From the NCBI GenBank assembly GCA_958299035.1, contig CATQJL010000112.1:82850636-82914635 (forward strand): 64,000 bases of DNA, read 5' to 3'. A model generated the notes under the pieces. The model did not search any database and was not told the DNA's origin. It saw only the letters and a program-made list of their open reading frames with translations. The position numbers and the translations under genes are program-made. The DNA comes from Cylicocyclus nassatus. Lineage: Eukaryota; Nematoda; Chromadorea; Rhabditida; Strongylidae. Positions within the stretch are counted from its first letter, which is position 1. Each line of letters opens with the position of its first letter. Below, piece after piece: positions 24,536 to 35,580 of the stretch.

Positions 24536-24889
24536 AATCGTAAGCAACAAAAGAAGCAAGCTGTAACTGAATTTTGGTGGTGGCATTTGGAAGGAAGGAT
24601 CAGGTATCATTTTGTGTGTACCTGCGAAGTTTGATTTTCCATTCATTGAGCTTTTCTGGAAGAGAGATCTGAACACCGTTGATAGTTAGACGTAGTCCCA
24701 ACTAAGCTAATACTAATGTATAATATCTGGCCGACCCACTTACAGCGACTCGTAGGGCCGCTAGTCTTACACAATAAATCGTTAAATATTCAAAAAGGTG
24801 AAAATGCGGGAAACCGTGCGGCTCCCATCGAACGCTCCTGCAATCTAGCACTTTTGAATCACTTCTTAAGTAGTCTAAGATCATTCTGA

Positions 24890-25300
24890 ATTAAAGGCAG
24901 TGGATCGGCAAAATCCAACAACTCGGGATTTTAACGCAGTAGGATCCTTTCCGCCCAACTATGAAAACAATGCAATTCCGGTTGTACAGCATGCTTTCCC
25001 TGCTGAGAAAATCGCTCTCAAGCTTACACGCGCAGGCCAATCTTACAAGCATCTGAACGAGTTGGCAATTTCCTTCTCACCATTGGAGGCTGCCCGTCGT
25101 AACGCTATAACCATTGGGTCCTGCCACGATTTAGCGTCATCGGCCTTGCTCCACTCGTCCAATAAGGGAAGGGCATTGAAAAACGCTCATTTTCGCCATT
25201 TTCAAGCTTTCAAAAGTGGATTTTCGGGATCAGCGTATTGAAAAACCCCAGGTAAGGCGAGTTTGACCAGGTTGAGATTTGCCGAGCCACTGCCTTTAAC
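24890..25300. repeat. MITE flanked by TTAA, ends AGGCAGTGG/CCACTGCCT
   Basis: TTAA then AGGCAGTGGATCGGCAAA on the left; TTTGCCGAGCCACTGCCT-type right end followed by TTAA. A TTAA target duplication is characteristic of piggyBac-type elements (established), so a piggyBac-derived MITE is inferred. A relative is at 55.21 kb. The internal 113-codon ORF has no recognised domain. Confidence 0.5.
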
Positions 25301-26202
25301 ACTTCAGAACTTTCATACTATAAAAAAGTTCTCGGTTTTCACCAAAGTGATCATCCCGGGTCACCACCATGCTACCCATTTTTTTTCTTTTTGAGTGCTC
25401 CTCCTTTGAGGCTGTTTCAAATTTTTTGAGTAGTGGAAAAAACAGGGGGCAATTATCAAATGTACGAAGTCTGTCAACAAGAAAATCACCGAAGAATTTG
25501 TCGAAAAATTCAAATCAATAATGCAACTAAACTAAAAATTTCCGTAAAGCTACTCTGCATGGCGTTGCTCTAATACAGGGCGTTCTATAAAATTGTAAAC
25601 CCTGTTTCTTTCATCTCTTTTGCCTCAATTTCTTTTATGGTTTGAATGTATTTGAAGAGCTAGCTTTAGCTTAATCACAATGTAGACCAGATCGCGACTA
25701 CTTCTGCAGGATTACAGTAGCCCAACACCTTAACGTCAATCGTCGGCGAGTTTAACACATTGACGACAACGTGACCCACATGGTGGGTCATGCAATGACT
25801 ACCACGTGGGACAATGTGACCCACATGGTGGGTCACGGCATAAATTTTTTTGAAATAATAACGAATACTGGGTACATCCGTTTCCTGAGGTCTTTTACGC
25901 TCTAACCCTAGAAAACACCTTGACGTTTCTTGGCCGCTTTCAAGAATTTGTGTAGGTATAGTTAAAATGACGATCTGCTTGATTTTAGCTAGAAATTTTC
26001 GACTCGTTCGTGGAAGGCATTGTCCCACAAGGCAGACAACTAAAAATGCGCGTTGTCGTCAACGTGTTAATAATTTCACAAGAAACTGAAAACGTGTCGA
26101 AAGTCGTTGACGCTACCAAAAAAGGACTTTCGCGGCAGGGTTGAAGCTTGCCAAGGCTGTTTGTATGGCATGATCAAATTTCAAAAACTGTTTGAAACGG
26201 CT

Positions 26203-27296
26203 ATCAGAGGTGCGATAGGGGAAGCAGGGTCTCCTCCAGGTGAAGGGAGTTTTGGCTATCTCCGACCTAGAAATGTGAAGGGGGTAACTAAGCCTCAAGA
26301 TGAATGCTGACGCAAGCGGGAGTGAAAATAAGGAAAATGAGTGGTACAGAGGTGTAATATGAAAATTTTCTCGAATGCATAGGCTTTGCATCCAATAAAG
26401 ACTTTTTCGACTCAGGAAAGCCGATGTAGACCATTTCGCCAATTGTGAATTGAAGGGCTTCGCATGTGAATGGAAGGCTCTAAACCTAACAAGGGAATGG
26501 TCAGAAGTCGAAGTGGCCAAACCAAACAAGCTGTATACCATTCGATGCAGTATAAAACGCTGATTTCGAATCTGTTTTTCTTATCTGCTTCCCGCTTCTG
26601 TGGACAAAGCTACAAGCCACTAAAGACCATTATTTTGCTAAGAAATTACGCATGGAATTGATGATTTAGCCATGCAGAGCCACGTTCGCCTTAATGCTGG
26701 GCCAAAACATGCAGCTAGCCTACTTCAAATCTTTAAAAAAAAGCTGAGCTAAAAATGCAACAGTGTGCTCAATTTCGCTGTTTTTATGTGCGATTTTTTC
26801 TTAAGAAAACCGCTTGTAGCTTCGTCCACAGAAGCGGGAAGCAGATAAGAAAGGCAGATTCGAAGTCAGCGTTTTATACTGCATCGAATGGTATACAGCT
26901 TGTTTGGTTTGGCCACTTCGACTTCTGACCACTCCCTTGTAAGAAATCTAAGGCCCTTGACTCCTGTCACGCTTTCCAATGGAGATATAATCCGATTCTT
27001 CTCAATGAGCACGCTTCTTGGATTTATTTCGCTATCGAACTATACCACAATGAGTGAGATAGGAGGTCTCAAACGTGCGTTTTTCTCAGCAAACACTGCA
27101 AAAGTCATGTCATGCACTGACTAAAACAGGCAACAGCTGGCAGTCCCAAGCAAAATCTGCACTATTTACATAGGCATTTCATTCTGCCGTTACGCCTTGA
27201 CCCTAGTCTCAACTCAAGTGAAAGGGGTTATCCAGAGGCCGGCTCAAAAGTGAAGGGGGCAAAGAAATTGATCCACCTATCGTGCCCATGACGGCT
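26203..27296. mobile_element. 1.1 kb nonautonomous insertion in unit 1
   Basis: Unit 2 reads GACGGCTGTTAGGATG without interruption, whereas here ACGGCT is followed by ~1.09 kb and then ACGGCT again, suggesting a 6 bp target duplication. The ends ATCAGAGGTGCGATAGG and CCTATCGTGCCC form a short imperfect TIR. A 450 bp foldback (26491-26940) lies inside. No transposase seen; class uncertain. Confidence 0.5.
26491..26940. repeat. Foldback element with ~125 bp arms
   Basis: Left arm AAGGGAATGGTCAGAAGTCG through CCCGCTTCTGTGGAC is mirrored by GTCCACAGAAGCGGG through CGACTTCTGACCACTCCCTT. Arms are nearly identical, suggesting relative youth. Nested in the 26203-27296 insertion. Confidence 0.5.
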
Positions 27297-27416
27297 GTTA
27301 CGGTACATCCGCGTTAACAGTTAACTTGTGTACCATATCGCTTTTTTTAGCTAGAAAATTCACACTCCCCTTCCCTTTTCACGAAAATGGCCATCATTGA
27401 TAGAAACAACCACAAA

Positions 27417-27611
27417 TTATTCTTTTACCTTTTTTTTACAGAGAGAGTTACATCCTTTTTTGGCCAATTTTCTGACAAGAGGATCTTTGCTATCCATTCC
27501 TTCGCAGAGACTCCAATACACTGGGTCATCAACTGTCCGAGGGTTGGTTGATGGTTGGATTGGTTGAACAAGGTTAAAAAGAAGCAGCAGGACAATAAGG
27601 GCCCACTTCAT
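27417..27611 (-). CDS. Small secreted cysteine peptide, family copy 1 (64 aa)
   Basis: Start chosen at the MKWALIVLLLL methionine because CTCTTCAG, a nematode 3' splice site, ends one base before the ATG. The in-frame upstream methionine would lie in the outron or intron. Signal peptide MKWALIVLLLLFNLVQP; then QPSTNPRTVDDPVYW, a segment shared only with the 62.9 kb copy; then the core C36-x17-C54-x3-C58 containing MDSKDPLVRKL; then KKKVKE and stop. Three cysteines leave one unpaired within the monomer. A GT lies at phase 0 exactly after residue 61 (AAG|GTAAAA), so the visible C-terminus could instead be read into an intron. Predicted extracellular. I do not recognise the family. Sits in duplicated unit 1. 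Confidence 0.5.
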   Translation of the reverse strand: MKWALIVLLLLFNLVQPIQPSTNPRTVDDPVYWSLCEGMDSKDPLVRKLAKKGCNSLCKKKVKE

Positions 27612-27615
27612 TCTG

Positions 27616-27870
27616 AAGAGATTTAGGCGATGGCGAGAACATTTGTACCATAGATATTCTGCAAACTTCGATGACTTTTTTAGAGCCAAGTTTCATTCCA
27701 AGTATTACAGGCTAGCTCGTTTTGAAAAACGAGCCTCGAGAAAACTAGCGCAATTCGATATTCTCCAGCAAATGTCAGAACTTTCTTAATAAGCTCTTTA
27801 AAATACAACATCAATGCAAGAACCCTTTCCGCAGAAAATTTTTGGAGCTTTGAAGCACGAGAACTGTTAA
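27616..27870 (-). promoter_or_regulatory. Conserved 5' region of the peptide gene (unit 1)
   Basis: About 240 nt upstream of the splice acceptor align with the corresponding regions of the 50.5 and 62.9 kb genes: CTCGTGCTTCAAAGC at the far end, TTGTATTTTAAA, TTCTGACATTT, and GTCATCGAAGTTTGCAGAA nearest the gene. Likely promoter plus outron, though recent duplication alone could also explain the similarity. Confidence 0.5.
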
Positions 27871-28117
27871 TTGCACTGGTATTACCTCATTTTGTTCTTG
27901 GTACAGGTTTTGGTTCGACGAGCTGGATATTTGAGAGATAAAGAGCGAGGGGAATGTCATACAAGAACGGAACTAGGGCCCAGCGTAAAAATCAGGAAAG
28001 CACGCTGTACTTGTTTTGGAGGAAGAAGCAAGAAAGGCGTCGCAAACCATGCTAGCAGGCATATAAGCAGACATTCAAACGACGCATACACTTAAAATCC
28101 AATTTGAATACAATAAA
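27871..28117 (+). other. Possible small transcript end with AATAAA (weak)
   Basis: A 74-codon ORF (27871-28095) is followed closely by TTGAATACAATAAA. The same AATACAATAAA string occurs at 51149-51157 and 35868-35877, hinting at a conserved 3' end. However, the aligned unit 2 sequence (about 50900-51135) has stops in this frame, so the protein is not supported. Confidence 0.5.
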
Positions 28118-29280
28118 TAGCAAGTGGCTTTCTCAGAGCGTAGAGATGAGCATATGACGCTAAGTTTGTCTATGCATATGGTATCTTTCTCAGATATGTT
28201 GTGCATAAAAAAAATTTTTTGTGACGTAATAACATTCTCAGAAAAGTAGTTTTTAAAGACATCACGGTCGACTGAGCTGATCTGTTATGTTGTGGATTTA
28301 CATAAATTCGCATTTTTTGATTATGGACGGATTCTCCGTTGAAAGATCTATTTTTGTGCTCCGATATTCGACGTGGTCGTTTCCGAATTCTGCATTTTCG
28401 TCAAGTTATGTTAATTTGTGTATGCGTTTTTCATCAAAGGACCTTCGTGAAATTAGTCAAAGCTAAGGGGGATCTCGTAAAAAAATGTCAGAAGACGTTG
28501 CGTGCGGGGTTCTGGGTGAAACTTTCGCGTAAATATGCTCAGCATCGTTAAAGTAGTTACAAGCGTTGAAAATCAAAAATAAACTTAGTCGGTGCAGAAG
28601 TTTCGCAAGTTTTTTCTGTAGTAACCGGCAAATCAGGTACATTAAAGAGAAACGAACTCAAGTTGTATCTGACGCAGAATTTCTTCCTCTTTCTAGCTGC
28701 TGTATTTCCCGTGTAAATCGTTGATAGAGTGCTAAAGATAATCGCTGGAAACTACAATCCTTCCTTTTTATCACGTCCCAATTTCGGTAAATTTCAAAAT
28801 TTTTGTTTGAGACTTTTGGGGGAGTTTTAATAGCCAGCAGCTAGAGCAAACTTTTTGCCAACTAAAGCAATTTTTCTTCTTTTTCCCGGCCATTTTTCTG
28901 GAACTGTACGAGATAATTTTCCAATAGTCTTGAGTTTCCAAAAATTTGCATGAGCTTTCTGTCACCATAAGCTGCAAAATCTTCAGAATACCAGAGTTTC
29001 AACATTGGAATACATCTACTCCTGAGCAATCTTCTAAAGAAAGCAATTTTGCTTCAAAATATGGAGATTTCAAACAAGATACGTCAGTGTGCACTCGAAA
29101 TTGAGAAATACTGCGACTACATATTTTCGCATTTGCTTGTCTCGTCATTGTTACAGAGAGGAAAAGAATTTGCTTCAAAAAATACCTGAACTGTTTATCA
29201 TTTTATGTTCTAGGAGATCAGATTAGGCATAACGATAGCAGATTGGCAGAATAGCAGATTGTTAAAGAAACATTATGTGG
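28118..29280. other. Duplicated upstream block, inverse of 56.6-57.8 kb
   Basis: GTGACGTAATAACATT, GACTGAGCTGATCTGTTAT and the later block around 28690-29240 are found inverted at 57.67 to 56.65 kb; a partial copy is at 53.19-53.58 kb. No gene supported. Confidence 0.5.
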
Positions 29281-29465
29281 TGCATAATGTTTCGGCGATG
29301 TCTGTTTTCAGAGGCTTGAAAGTCCTTCATTTATATTTAGTCAGCATAATGTTTCGGGAATGACGCCGTCTTTGAGGCCTTGAAGTCCGTCATTTATATT
29401 CAATCTGCATAATCTTTCGGCGATGACGCCGTCTTCCGAGGTCTGAAAATCCGTTATTTCTATTT
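29281..29465 (+). repeat. Tandem array of ~64 bp units, about 3 copies
   Basis: Unit: CATAATGTTTCGGCGATGAC, GCCGTCTTC, GAGG.CTGAAA, then TCC.TCATTTATATTCA. The inverted homologue at 56180-56560 has about 6 copies. Confidence 0.5.
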
Positions 29466-29644
29466 GGTCAAATCGCTAGGCCACCAAACGCCTCTTCTAC
29501 CATGCACGTTTAACTCCTCTATTGTGCCGTTGCAAGATTCCAAGCTGGAACTCGACGAGTGCTCCGTTGCACAGCGTAGCAGTCGCTAGCTCGCGTGCTG
29601 ATCTGTGACAGTTGCATTGAGCGGTCAATGTTATGTCATATACG

Positions 29645-29715
29645 ACTAGCGACCCTACGGGTCGCTAGTAAGTGGCTGGGGCAGATACATTGATTACTGT
29701 CTGCGTGCAAATAGA
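29645..29715 (+). repeat. TAGCGACC...GGTCGCTA palindrome plus TGGGGCAGATACATTGAT
   Basis: Same module as at 33001-33098 and 33370-33430: a short hairpin followed by AAGTGG.TGGGGCAGATACAT and TGTCTGCGTGCAA. Confidence 0.5.
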
Positions 29716-32142
29716 ATAGAAAGAGAATGAACTCCCATTTTTTCAACGACCTTTTTCGCAATGCAAGTAGTAATAGAAGCAAGATCTCATAGCTCTCAAG
29801 GAAACTTTTTACAGCAATTAACTACCAATTCATATACGTTGTTCTTCTTGCAAAGACCCAACCCCAGCTCCTGAAAATGGAAATCGCCTAAGCAGTCATC
29901 TACGTATAACAGCTGATTCAACCCGAAATTCAGGCTGACTTCAGGAATGTACGACGGCCGCAAACACATCGAGCTTCGCGATTATGCACAGTCCTGTACT
30001 CTCCTTATAACATCTCGCGAAGTCATTTCTGAAGCGAAACCAAAGTTCGCTCAAAGCTTTCTCCTGGACAATCTTAGCAAATGTCCCGCCGCATAGACCG
30101 AGATCACGAGACCAAGCCCCCTTTCCTTTTTTTGCTAAAGGGAGCAGAAGTTTTATTTCTGCGAAGTAAAAGCGACCAAAGTGGGTTTCAAGCAATATTT
30201 TTGATAAGTTAGCATTGATCTTGCCGCATAAGCCCTCGGGACTTTCCTTCCCTCAAGATCAAGTTTGCTTTGCTTCTTTATTATAGGAGGCAGAGGTATG
30301 ATTTCTGCGAAATATTAGGTTGTAAAGGAAGAGTCCGGGCACTTTTAAAGATTTCGTTTACTGATGCATGTTTTTGCCGCTCCGTCTATTTGACACGAAG
30401 TTTTTATACTGTTTGGTAGAAGGAAGCCTAATCTTTTCGAAGCCGCTTCTAATTTTCATAGGTGCCAAAACATGTATAATCTGCACATCAAAAAAGGAAA
30501 GCTTTCTAACCATGACAATTTCACAATTTTTCTTCCTGCGGCCATTTTTTGTGAAGTTCATAAGTTCTCGTCCAAATTGTGTGCGATCCAATCGAGGAGA
30601 CTGTTAGTTCTCACCCGCAGCTGCACTCGTTTTGCGATTGCGCTCAGAAATTACAAGCTGTCAATCTTGCCTCTGACTGCAACTATTTTCGCAGATGACA
30701 TCGCTTCTGCGAAGATCGCCATTGGGTCCAAAAGATGTATAAGGCATTAGCCCAACAATCTTCGCACTGTGCAGAACGAGAAGTCTTCAAATCTCTTACT
30801 CGAAAAATGGTGCATTTTTGGGGCAAAAAATTGCCAATTTCTTAACCTTTTTGGGATAACTTATTTTGCAGATAGTCGCTCAAAGACATAAATAGTCTCC
30901 AAGATAGCCCCAGCAGACTTACATAAATTCTATATAACTACAGCATATGAGCTGTCCAGCTCTCATCATGCCTGAGATATTCTGCGCAAATAGCTTACTT
31001 TTCGCGTCAATCGTTCCCCCTTTTGCGCATGCTGGTGGACCGCAGCGAGATGCTGAAAAGCCAGCAAGGTAAATTTATGTTGTAAACAAAATTGTCTTTG
31101 CAAAGAAGTTTGTAGCTTTAAGGAAGAATCACAGCCTCTTGAAAAATTTTTTTGCAAATGCCTGGGGACTTTTCTTAAGACCTAATGAAAGCGGTCAAAA
31201 CTGGATTTAAAGAGATTTGTTTGATTTAGCATTGTAACTGAGAAATTCTTAGAAGAAATGTTTGCCGCTTGAAGCTCTCGGATCCTTTCTTTCTTCGAGA
31301 CCAAGCTCCCTTTGCTACTTTGTTATAAGAGGCAGAGATGTGATTTCTGCGAAGTAAAACGGTTAAAAGTGGACTTCAAGGGAGCTTTTGTATAACTTAG
31401 CATAGAAACTGAGAAATTATCAACAGAAACGCACTGCCGCATGAAGCTGCTGCATCTTTCCTCCCTTCGAGAAAGAACAATCTTGTTCTGCTCTTTTTGA
31501 TTTTTTAAGGCAGAAGTAGGATTTTCGCAAAGTAGAAGCGGCCAAAATAGATTCCAGCATGTTTTTGTGAGAAGCCTGCAACCTAAAGAATTATACCAAA
31601 AATGACTGCGGCATGAACTCATTAGGTCTTTTATTCCCTTAAGACGAGCTCACTCCGCTGTGTTGTTTTTATTGGCAAAAGTAGAATTTCCACAAGTAGA
31701 AGCAGCCAAAACAGATGTTCAGCAGTTCCTGTGAAATTTTACCTTGAAATAATACAAACTGAAAGTCAGGCTGATTTTCAGGAACTGTGTCATGTTTTAA
31801 AAAGCTTCCAGTAACTGAAAAACCCAGACATGTAAATTTTTCAAAGCGGCTTCAACCAAATTTCGTTATCCTCGAACGAAAACTTAGAACTTTGCATGAT
31901 AGCAAAGATCGGTGAGTATACCATTGCTTATGCAGAGCTCTCTCAGTTCTCTACCTTTTTTTTGAACGCTTTTCCGCAATCATACGTTAGCTTTTGATTA
32001 CCTGTAGCGATTCTGAAAAATATGGAGTTGTTCACTGGATGAAGGAACCTTATGGAATCCTTCTCAGGCAATGGCCGCACACACCGACCATCGCAATCAT
32101 ACGCAACTTTTGATAACGTCTCCCGATACATGAAGTTATTTT

Positions 32143-32797
32143 AGGGTGCCTTCATACCGTGCCGGCAGCTGCCGCTAGCAGCCCGTAGCAACCTCTGGCA
32201 GCCGGTAACAGCCGCTGGCAGTTCGTAGCACGCAGTAGCCGCCCGCAGCCCGTAACTGCCGCTGGTCGCTTTTGTCATAGAAGCGCAAAATCATCAAATT
32301 CTTGCTGTTTTAAGCGCAAACGCCGACGCTTTCCATCTTCCACGCTTTTTCCTCCCTGTTGCGGCTAATCTGCAGTTCCACTTTTACACATTACAGAGTT
32401 ATTCAAGATAAGCACTGGCCAAGGATATACTTCAAGCAGAACCATACATAAAAATAAACGCTGCAAAAACTGGACGCATCCAAAGTCAGACGATCACATC
32501 GCAAAGAAACTTTGGCGAAATATGGTTCAACTGCGAAGGGGAAACTGAGCACTAATAGGATAACCAATCTACGGCAACAAGATTTTAACAGCAATGGCCA
32601 CAAGCATGATATATGAGATCGAATTGCCAACGGGAGGAAAAAGCGTGGAAGATGGAAAGCGTGGGCGTTTGCGCTTAAGATAGCAAGAATTTGATGATTT
32701 TGCGCTTCTATGACAAAGCGGCCAGCTGCGACTACAGGCTGCCAGCGGCTGCTACGGGCTGCCAGCGGCGGCTGCCGGCGCGGTATGAAGGCACTCT
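32143..32797. repeat. MITE with AGGGTGCCTTCATACCG ends and CTGCCAGCGG subterminal repeats
   Basis: Left AGGGTGCCTTCATACCGTGC, right GCGCGGTATGAAGGCACTCT. Each arm has several GCTGCCAGCGGCTGCTACGG-type subrepeats, then a shared inner block with CATAGAAGCGCAAAATCATC, GCGCAAACGCC and TGGAAAGCGT or inverse. Inserted inside the tandem-repeat field. Confidence 0.5.
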
Positions 32798-33000
32798 TAT
32801 AGCGATACTAAAGCTCGCTGAAACTTTCCATTGGATAATCTAGCAAAGGTCCTGCTGTAAAGCTCATGGCTCTATCCTTCTTTTGAGACCAGCCTCCTTT
32901 GCTTTTCCGCTTTTGGGTGCACATATTTCGCGAAGTAGGCGCGGTTAAAATGAATTTCAAGAAGTTTTTTATAACTTAGCCAAAACAAGGAATCGTTCGG

Positions 33001-33098
33001 CGCAGATAGCTATCGATGTATCTGCCCCAACCCACTTGCTAGCGACCTTACGGGTCGCTAGCAAGTGGGTTGGGGCAAATACATCGATAGCTATCTGC
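33001..33098. repeat. Near-perfect 98 bp palindrome
   Basis: CGCAGATAGCTATCGATGTA through GCTAGCGACC pairs with GGTCGCTAGC through the inverse; I see one arm mismatch (CAGATAC vs CAAATAC). It looks like two GGTCGCTAGCAAGTGGGTTG modules joined head to head. Related single modules at 29645 and 33370. Confidence 0.5.
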
Positions 33099-33369
33099 GT
33101 GCAGCTTAAAATGGCAAGGAAATGGACTTCCATTTTCTCAACGATTTTTGGCGAAACGTAAGCATATAGTCGTAGGAGTAATATCATGCTATCAAGCAAA
33201 CTTTTTACAATGATAATTCTCAAATCATCTACGGTGTTCTTTTTGCAAGGCTCCTTTACTTTTCTGCATTTGAGAGCAAAAGAATTTTTGCTTGAAGTGG
33301 ATTTCAAGGAGGTTTTTTATAACTTAGCCTTGAAAACAAGGAATTCTTAACAAAAATGTCCTGCGGCAG

Positions 33370-33430
33370 TAGCGACCTTACGGGTCGCTAGCAAGTGGGT
33401 TGGGGCAGATACATTGATAACTGTCTGCGT
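33370..33430 (+). repeat. TAGCGACC...GGTCGCTA module, third copy
   Basis: AGCGACCTTACGGGTCGCTA followed by AAGTGGGTTGGGGCAGATAC and TGTCTGCGTGCAA, as at 29645. Confidence 0.5.
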
Positions 33431-34600
33431 GCAACTAAAAATAGCAAGAGAATAAATACCCATTTTCTCAACGATCTTTTTCGCAATGCAAGTAGTAGTA
33501 GAAGCAAGATCAGGCTCATTTCAAAGTTTCAGTTCATGATCATTTCCATATTCTCAACGCTTGGCGCAACGTAAGTACGTAGTAGTAGAAGTAAGTATGC
33601 TCTCAAGGAAACTTTTCACAGTGAGTAACTCCCAAATCATCTACGCTGTTCTTCTTGCAAGTACCCTACCCTGATACCACACCTACTAAACATGAAGATC
33701 ACTTCAGCAGTCATCTGTGTAGAACAGTTGATTCAATCCGAAACTCAGACTGACACTCAGGAACTGTGCAACGGCCGCTAACACACCGAGCTTCGCGATC
33801 ATGCACAGTATACTCTCCTTACTACGTCTCGCCAAGAAACGGGCATTTCTTGAAGCGAGACCAAAGTTCGCTCAAAGCTTTTTCTTGGACAATCCTAGTA
33901 AAAACGTCCTGTCGCGAGCCCTCTGGGTATTCAAGAATGAATTTCAAGCAAGCTTCTGCATGATTTAGCATTGATACTGAAAAGTCCTCAGCCTAAATGC
34001 GCTGCCGCATAAAGTCCTTGAAGCTTTCCTTTCTTCGAGACTTATGCTTTTTAAAGCAGAAGTACGGTTTTCGCACGATAAAAGCGGCCAAACTGAATTT
34101 CAAGCCTTTCTTGTGAGATTCAGCATTGAAACCTAGAGAATCATATCAAAAATGTACTGCCGCATGAACCACTGGTCTTTTCTTCCATTAAGACAAGCTC
34201 CCTCTGCTGTGTTGTTTTTATTGGCAAAAGTAGGGATTTCACAAAGTAGAGGCCGCCGAAAACAAATGCAGCAAGTTTCTGTGAATTTTCACATTAAAAA
34301 CTAGTTGGAAGAAATGTGTTTTCGTGTGGATATGTTGGGTCTTTCCTTCCAGCCCTCTGCTCATTTGTTTTCAGAGACAACAACGATATTTCACAACGTA
34401 AAGGCATCCAAAATAAGTATTTAACAGGTTTTTGTGAGATTCAGCATTTAATCCTAGAAATTCAGCAAAATGTTCCTAGAAATTTAGAAAAATGTACTAC
34501 CGCATGAATCGACTGATTCTTTTCTTCCAACGAGACGTAGCTCCCCCTGTTTTTTCTATTTTCAGAGGCAAAAGCAATATTTTCAAAAAGTACACTCCCC

Positions 34601-35224
34601 GTAATATTAGGTTATATTATCTTACTTTCCTAACCTGCATATTGTTCAAAATCATAATGTGCTTTTCGAAAACTAATGATTGTAAGAACTTCGGCAGTAT
34701 AGGAAGCAAAATGGGCGACAGTTTTCCAAATTGTGATAGCAATTGGGGGTCAGACATTTGCACTAATTCGGCAGTCTGGAATCAATATTTCGTTTTGTTT
34801 GAGCTCTGTACGTGACATGCGATCCGTTCTTTGCTTGTTTATGAATGAGGAGGTGATCTTTGACGACTGTTCCCCATATTTGCACTTTCCATGCGTAGCA
34901 AGCTCTATAATTTGCACTTGAAGTGCATACAGTCTGGAAACTAACTACGAACGCCGTCAACTCTACGTCGCTGTTATGCAAACTATGTAGATCCTCCTTG
35001 AGTGCATGCGCTCCCCAGTACTCTCTCGGCGTTTCTCTGCACATCCGTGTTAGTTCATGTATCGCAGTTATATTTCGTCGCCGCATAATCTGGACTGCCC
35101 TCGTTGTCGCGAATCTGCTGTTAACACTGTAAGAGAACACTTAGCACAACGGTAAAGCATATGGGGGAGGAGAGTACCCTTGTCGCATCGCTTTGGCAGT
35201 TACCAAAAGATATTATAGTAAGAT
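34601..35224. other. Unassigned stretch
   Basis: Overlapping ORFs of 62-125 codons on both strands, none with recognisable domains or splice sites. Nothing supported. Confidence 0.5.
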
Positions 35225-35385
35225 ACAGCTCGCAAAATATGCAAGATTTCCGTGAATATCGCGAAATTCCGAAAATTCCGCGAAACTCCTGGAATTTCGC
35301 GAAACTTCGCGAAATTCCGGAAAGTTCGCGGAATTTTCGGAATTTCGCAACATTCACGGAAATTTTGCACATTCTGTGAGCGGTT
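35225..35385. repeat. Palindromic element of AATTTCGCGAAATTC modules, copy 2
   Basis: Same family as 23621-23800: GATTTCCGTGAATATCGC and GCAACATTCACGGAAATT arms, right end TGTGAGCGG, and TTCCGGAAAGTTCGCGG modules inside. Open in several frames on both strands, giving spurious ORFs rich in FAKFRE/NFRNFA. Confidence 0.5.
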
Positions 35386-35402
35386 TGTAATCATAGCTTG
35401 CG

Positions 35403-35580
35403 GGATGATAGATACGGCATCAACTCTCGTTATAGACAATTGTTCATTCTTGCTACTCAAGGACTACGAGCAAGAATATTATATATGATGCTTCCAAAAT
35501 TTTTCGAGCAGAGATGTTCTCATCGAATGCCAGAATTTCAACTTTTGTATTGAAATTGTCCATTGAGAACAATGTGCATT
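35403..35580 (+). repeat. Dispersed repeat (TCTTGCTACTCAAGGACTACGAGC), copy 1
   Basis: CTTGCTACTCAAGGACTACG, AGCAAGAATAT.ATATGATG, CTTCCAAAATTTTTCGAGC and ATGCCAGAATTTCAACTTTT match 55845-56012 (inverted) and the split copy at 58855-59372. Confidence 0.5.

Larger units (their letters stand above)
25301..27416. other. Duplicated unit 1, part 3' of the peptide gene
   Basis: 25307-26202 and 27297-27416 align with 49727-50489 (CTTCAGAACTTTCATAC, TGCTACCCATTTTTT, TTTTGCCTCAATTTCTTT, GTTTGTATGGCATGATCAAA, CATCCGCG.TAACAGTTAA). Inverted blocks of the same region occur at about 63330-63780. A 1.1 kb insertion at 26203-27296 is absent from unit 2. A small tandem CCCACATGGTGGGTCA pair lies at about 25768-25836. 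Confidence 0.5.
30050..34600. repeat. Diverged tandem repeat of ~150-190 bp units, interrupted
   Basis: Recurring order: CTGCCGCATGAA, TCTTTCCTTCCTTCGAGACC, TCCCTTTGCT, GAGGCAGAAGTA, GATTTCTGCGAAGTAAAAGC, GGCCAAAA, TTCAAG..G.TTTTGT.TAACTTAGCATTGAAACTG split into short shared blocks. The GCGAAGTAAAAGCGG anchor occurs near 30159, 31348, 31527, 31692, 32929, 34072, 34241, 34391 and 34582, at 150-190 bp steps where contiguous. Best blocks are 30050-30330, 31140-31760, 32860-32990, 33230-33370 and 33860-34600; the others are interrupted by foldbacks. Non-coding. Confidence 0.5.

Noticed and set aside
27612..27689. Upstream in-frame methionine of the 27.4 kb peptide (and equivalents at 37.5 and 62.87 kb)
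   Set aside because: It lies 5' of the conserved splice acceptor, and the extended N-termini are not conserved while the MKWALI-type start is.
27871..28095. 74-codon ORF with two closely spaced cysteines and a nearby AATAAA as a second peptide gene
   Set aside because: The collinear sequence in unit 2 has stops in this frame; kept only as a weak transcript-end note.
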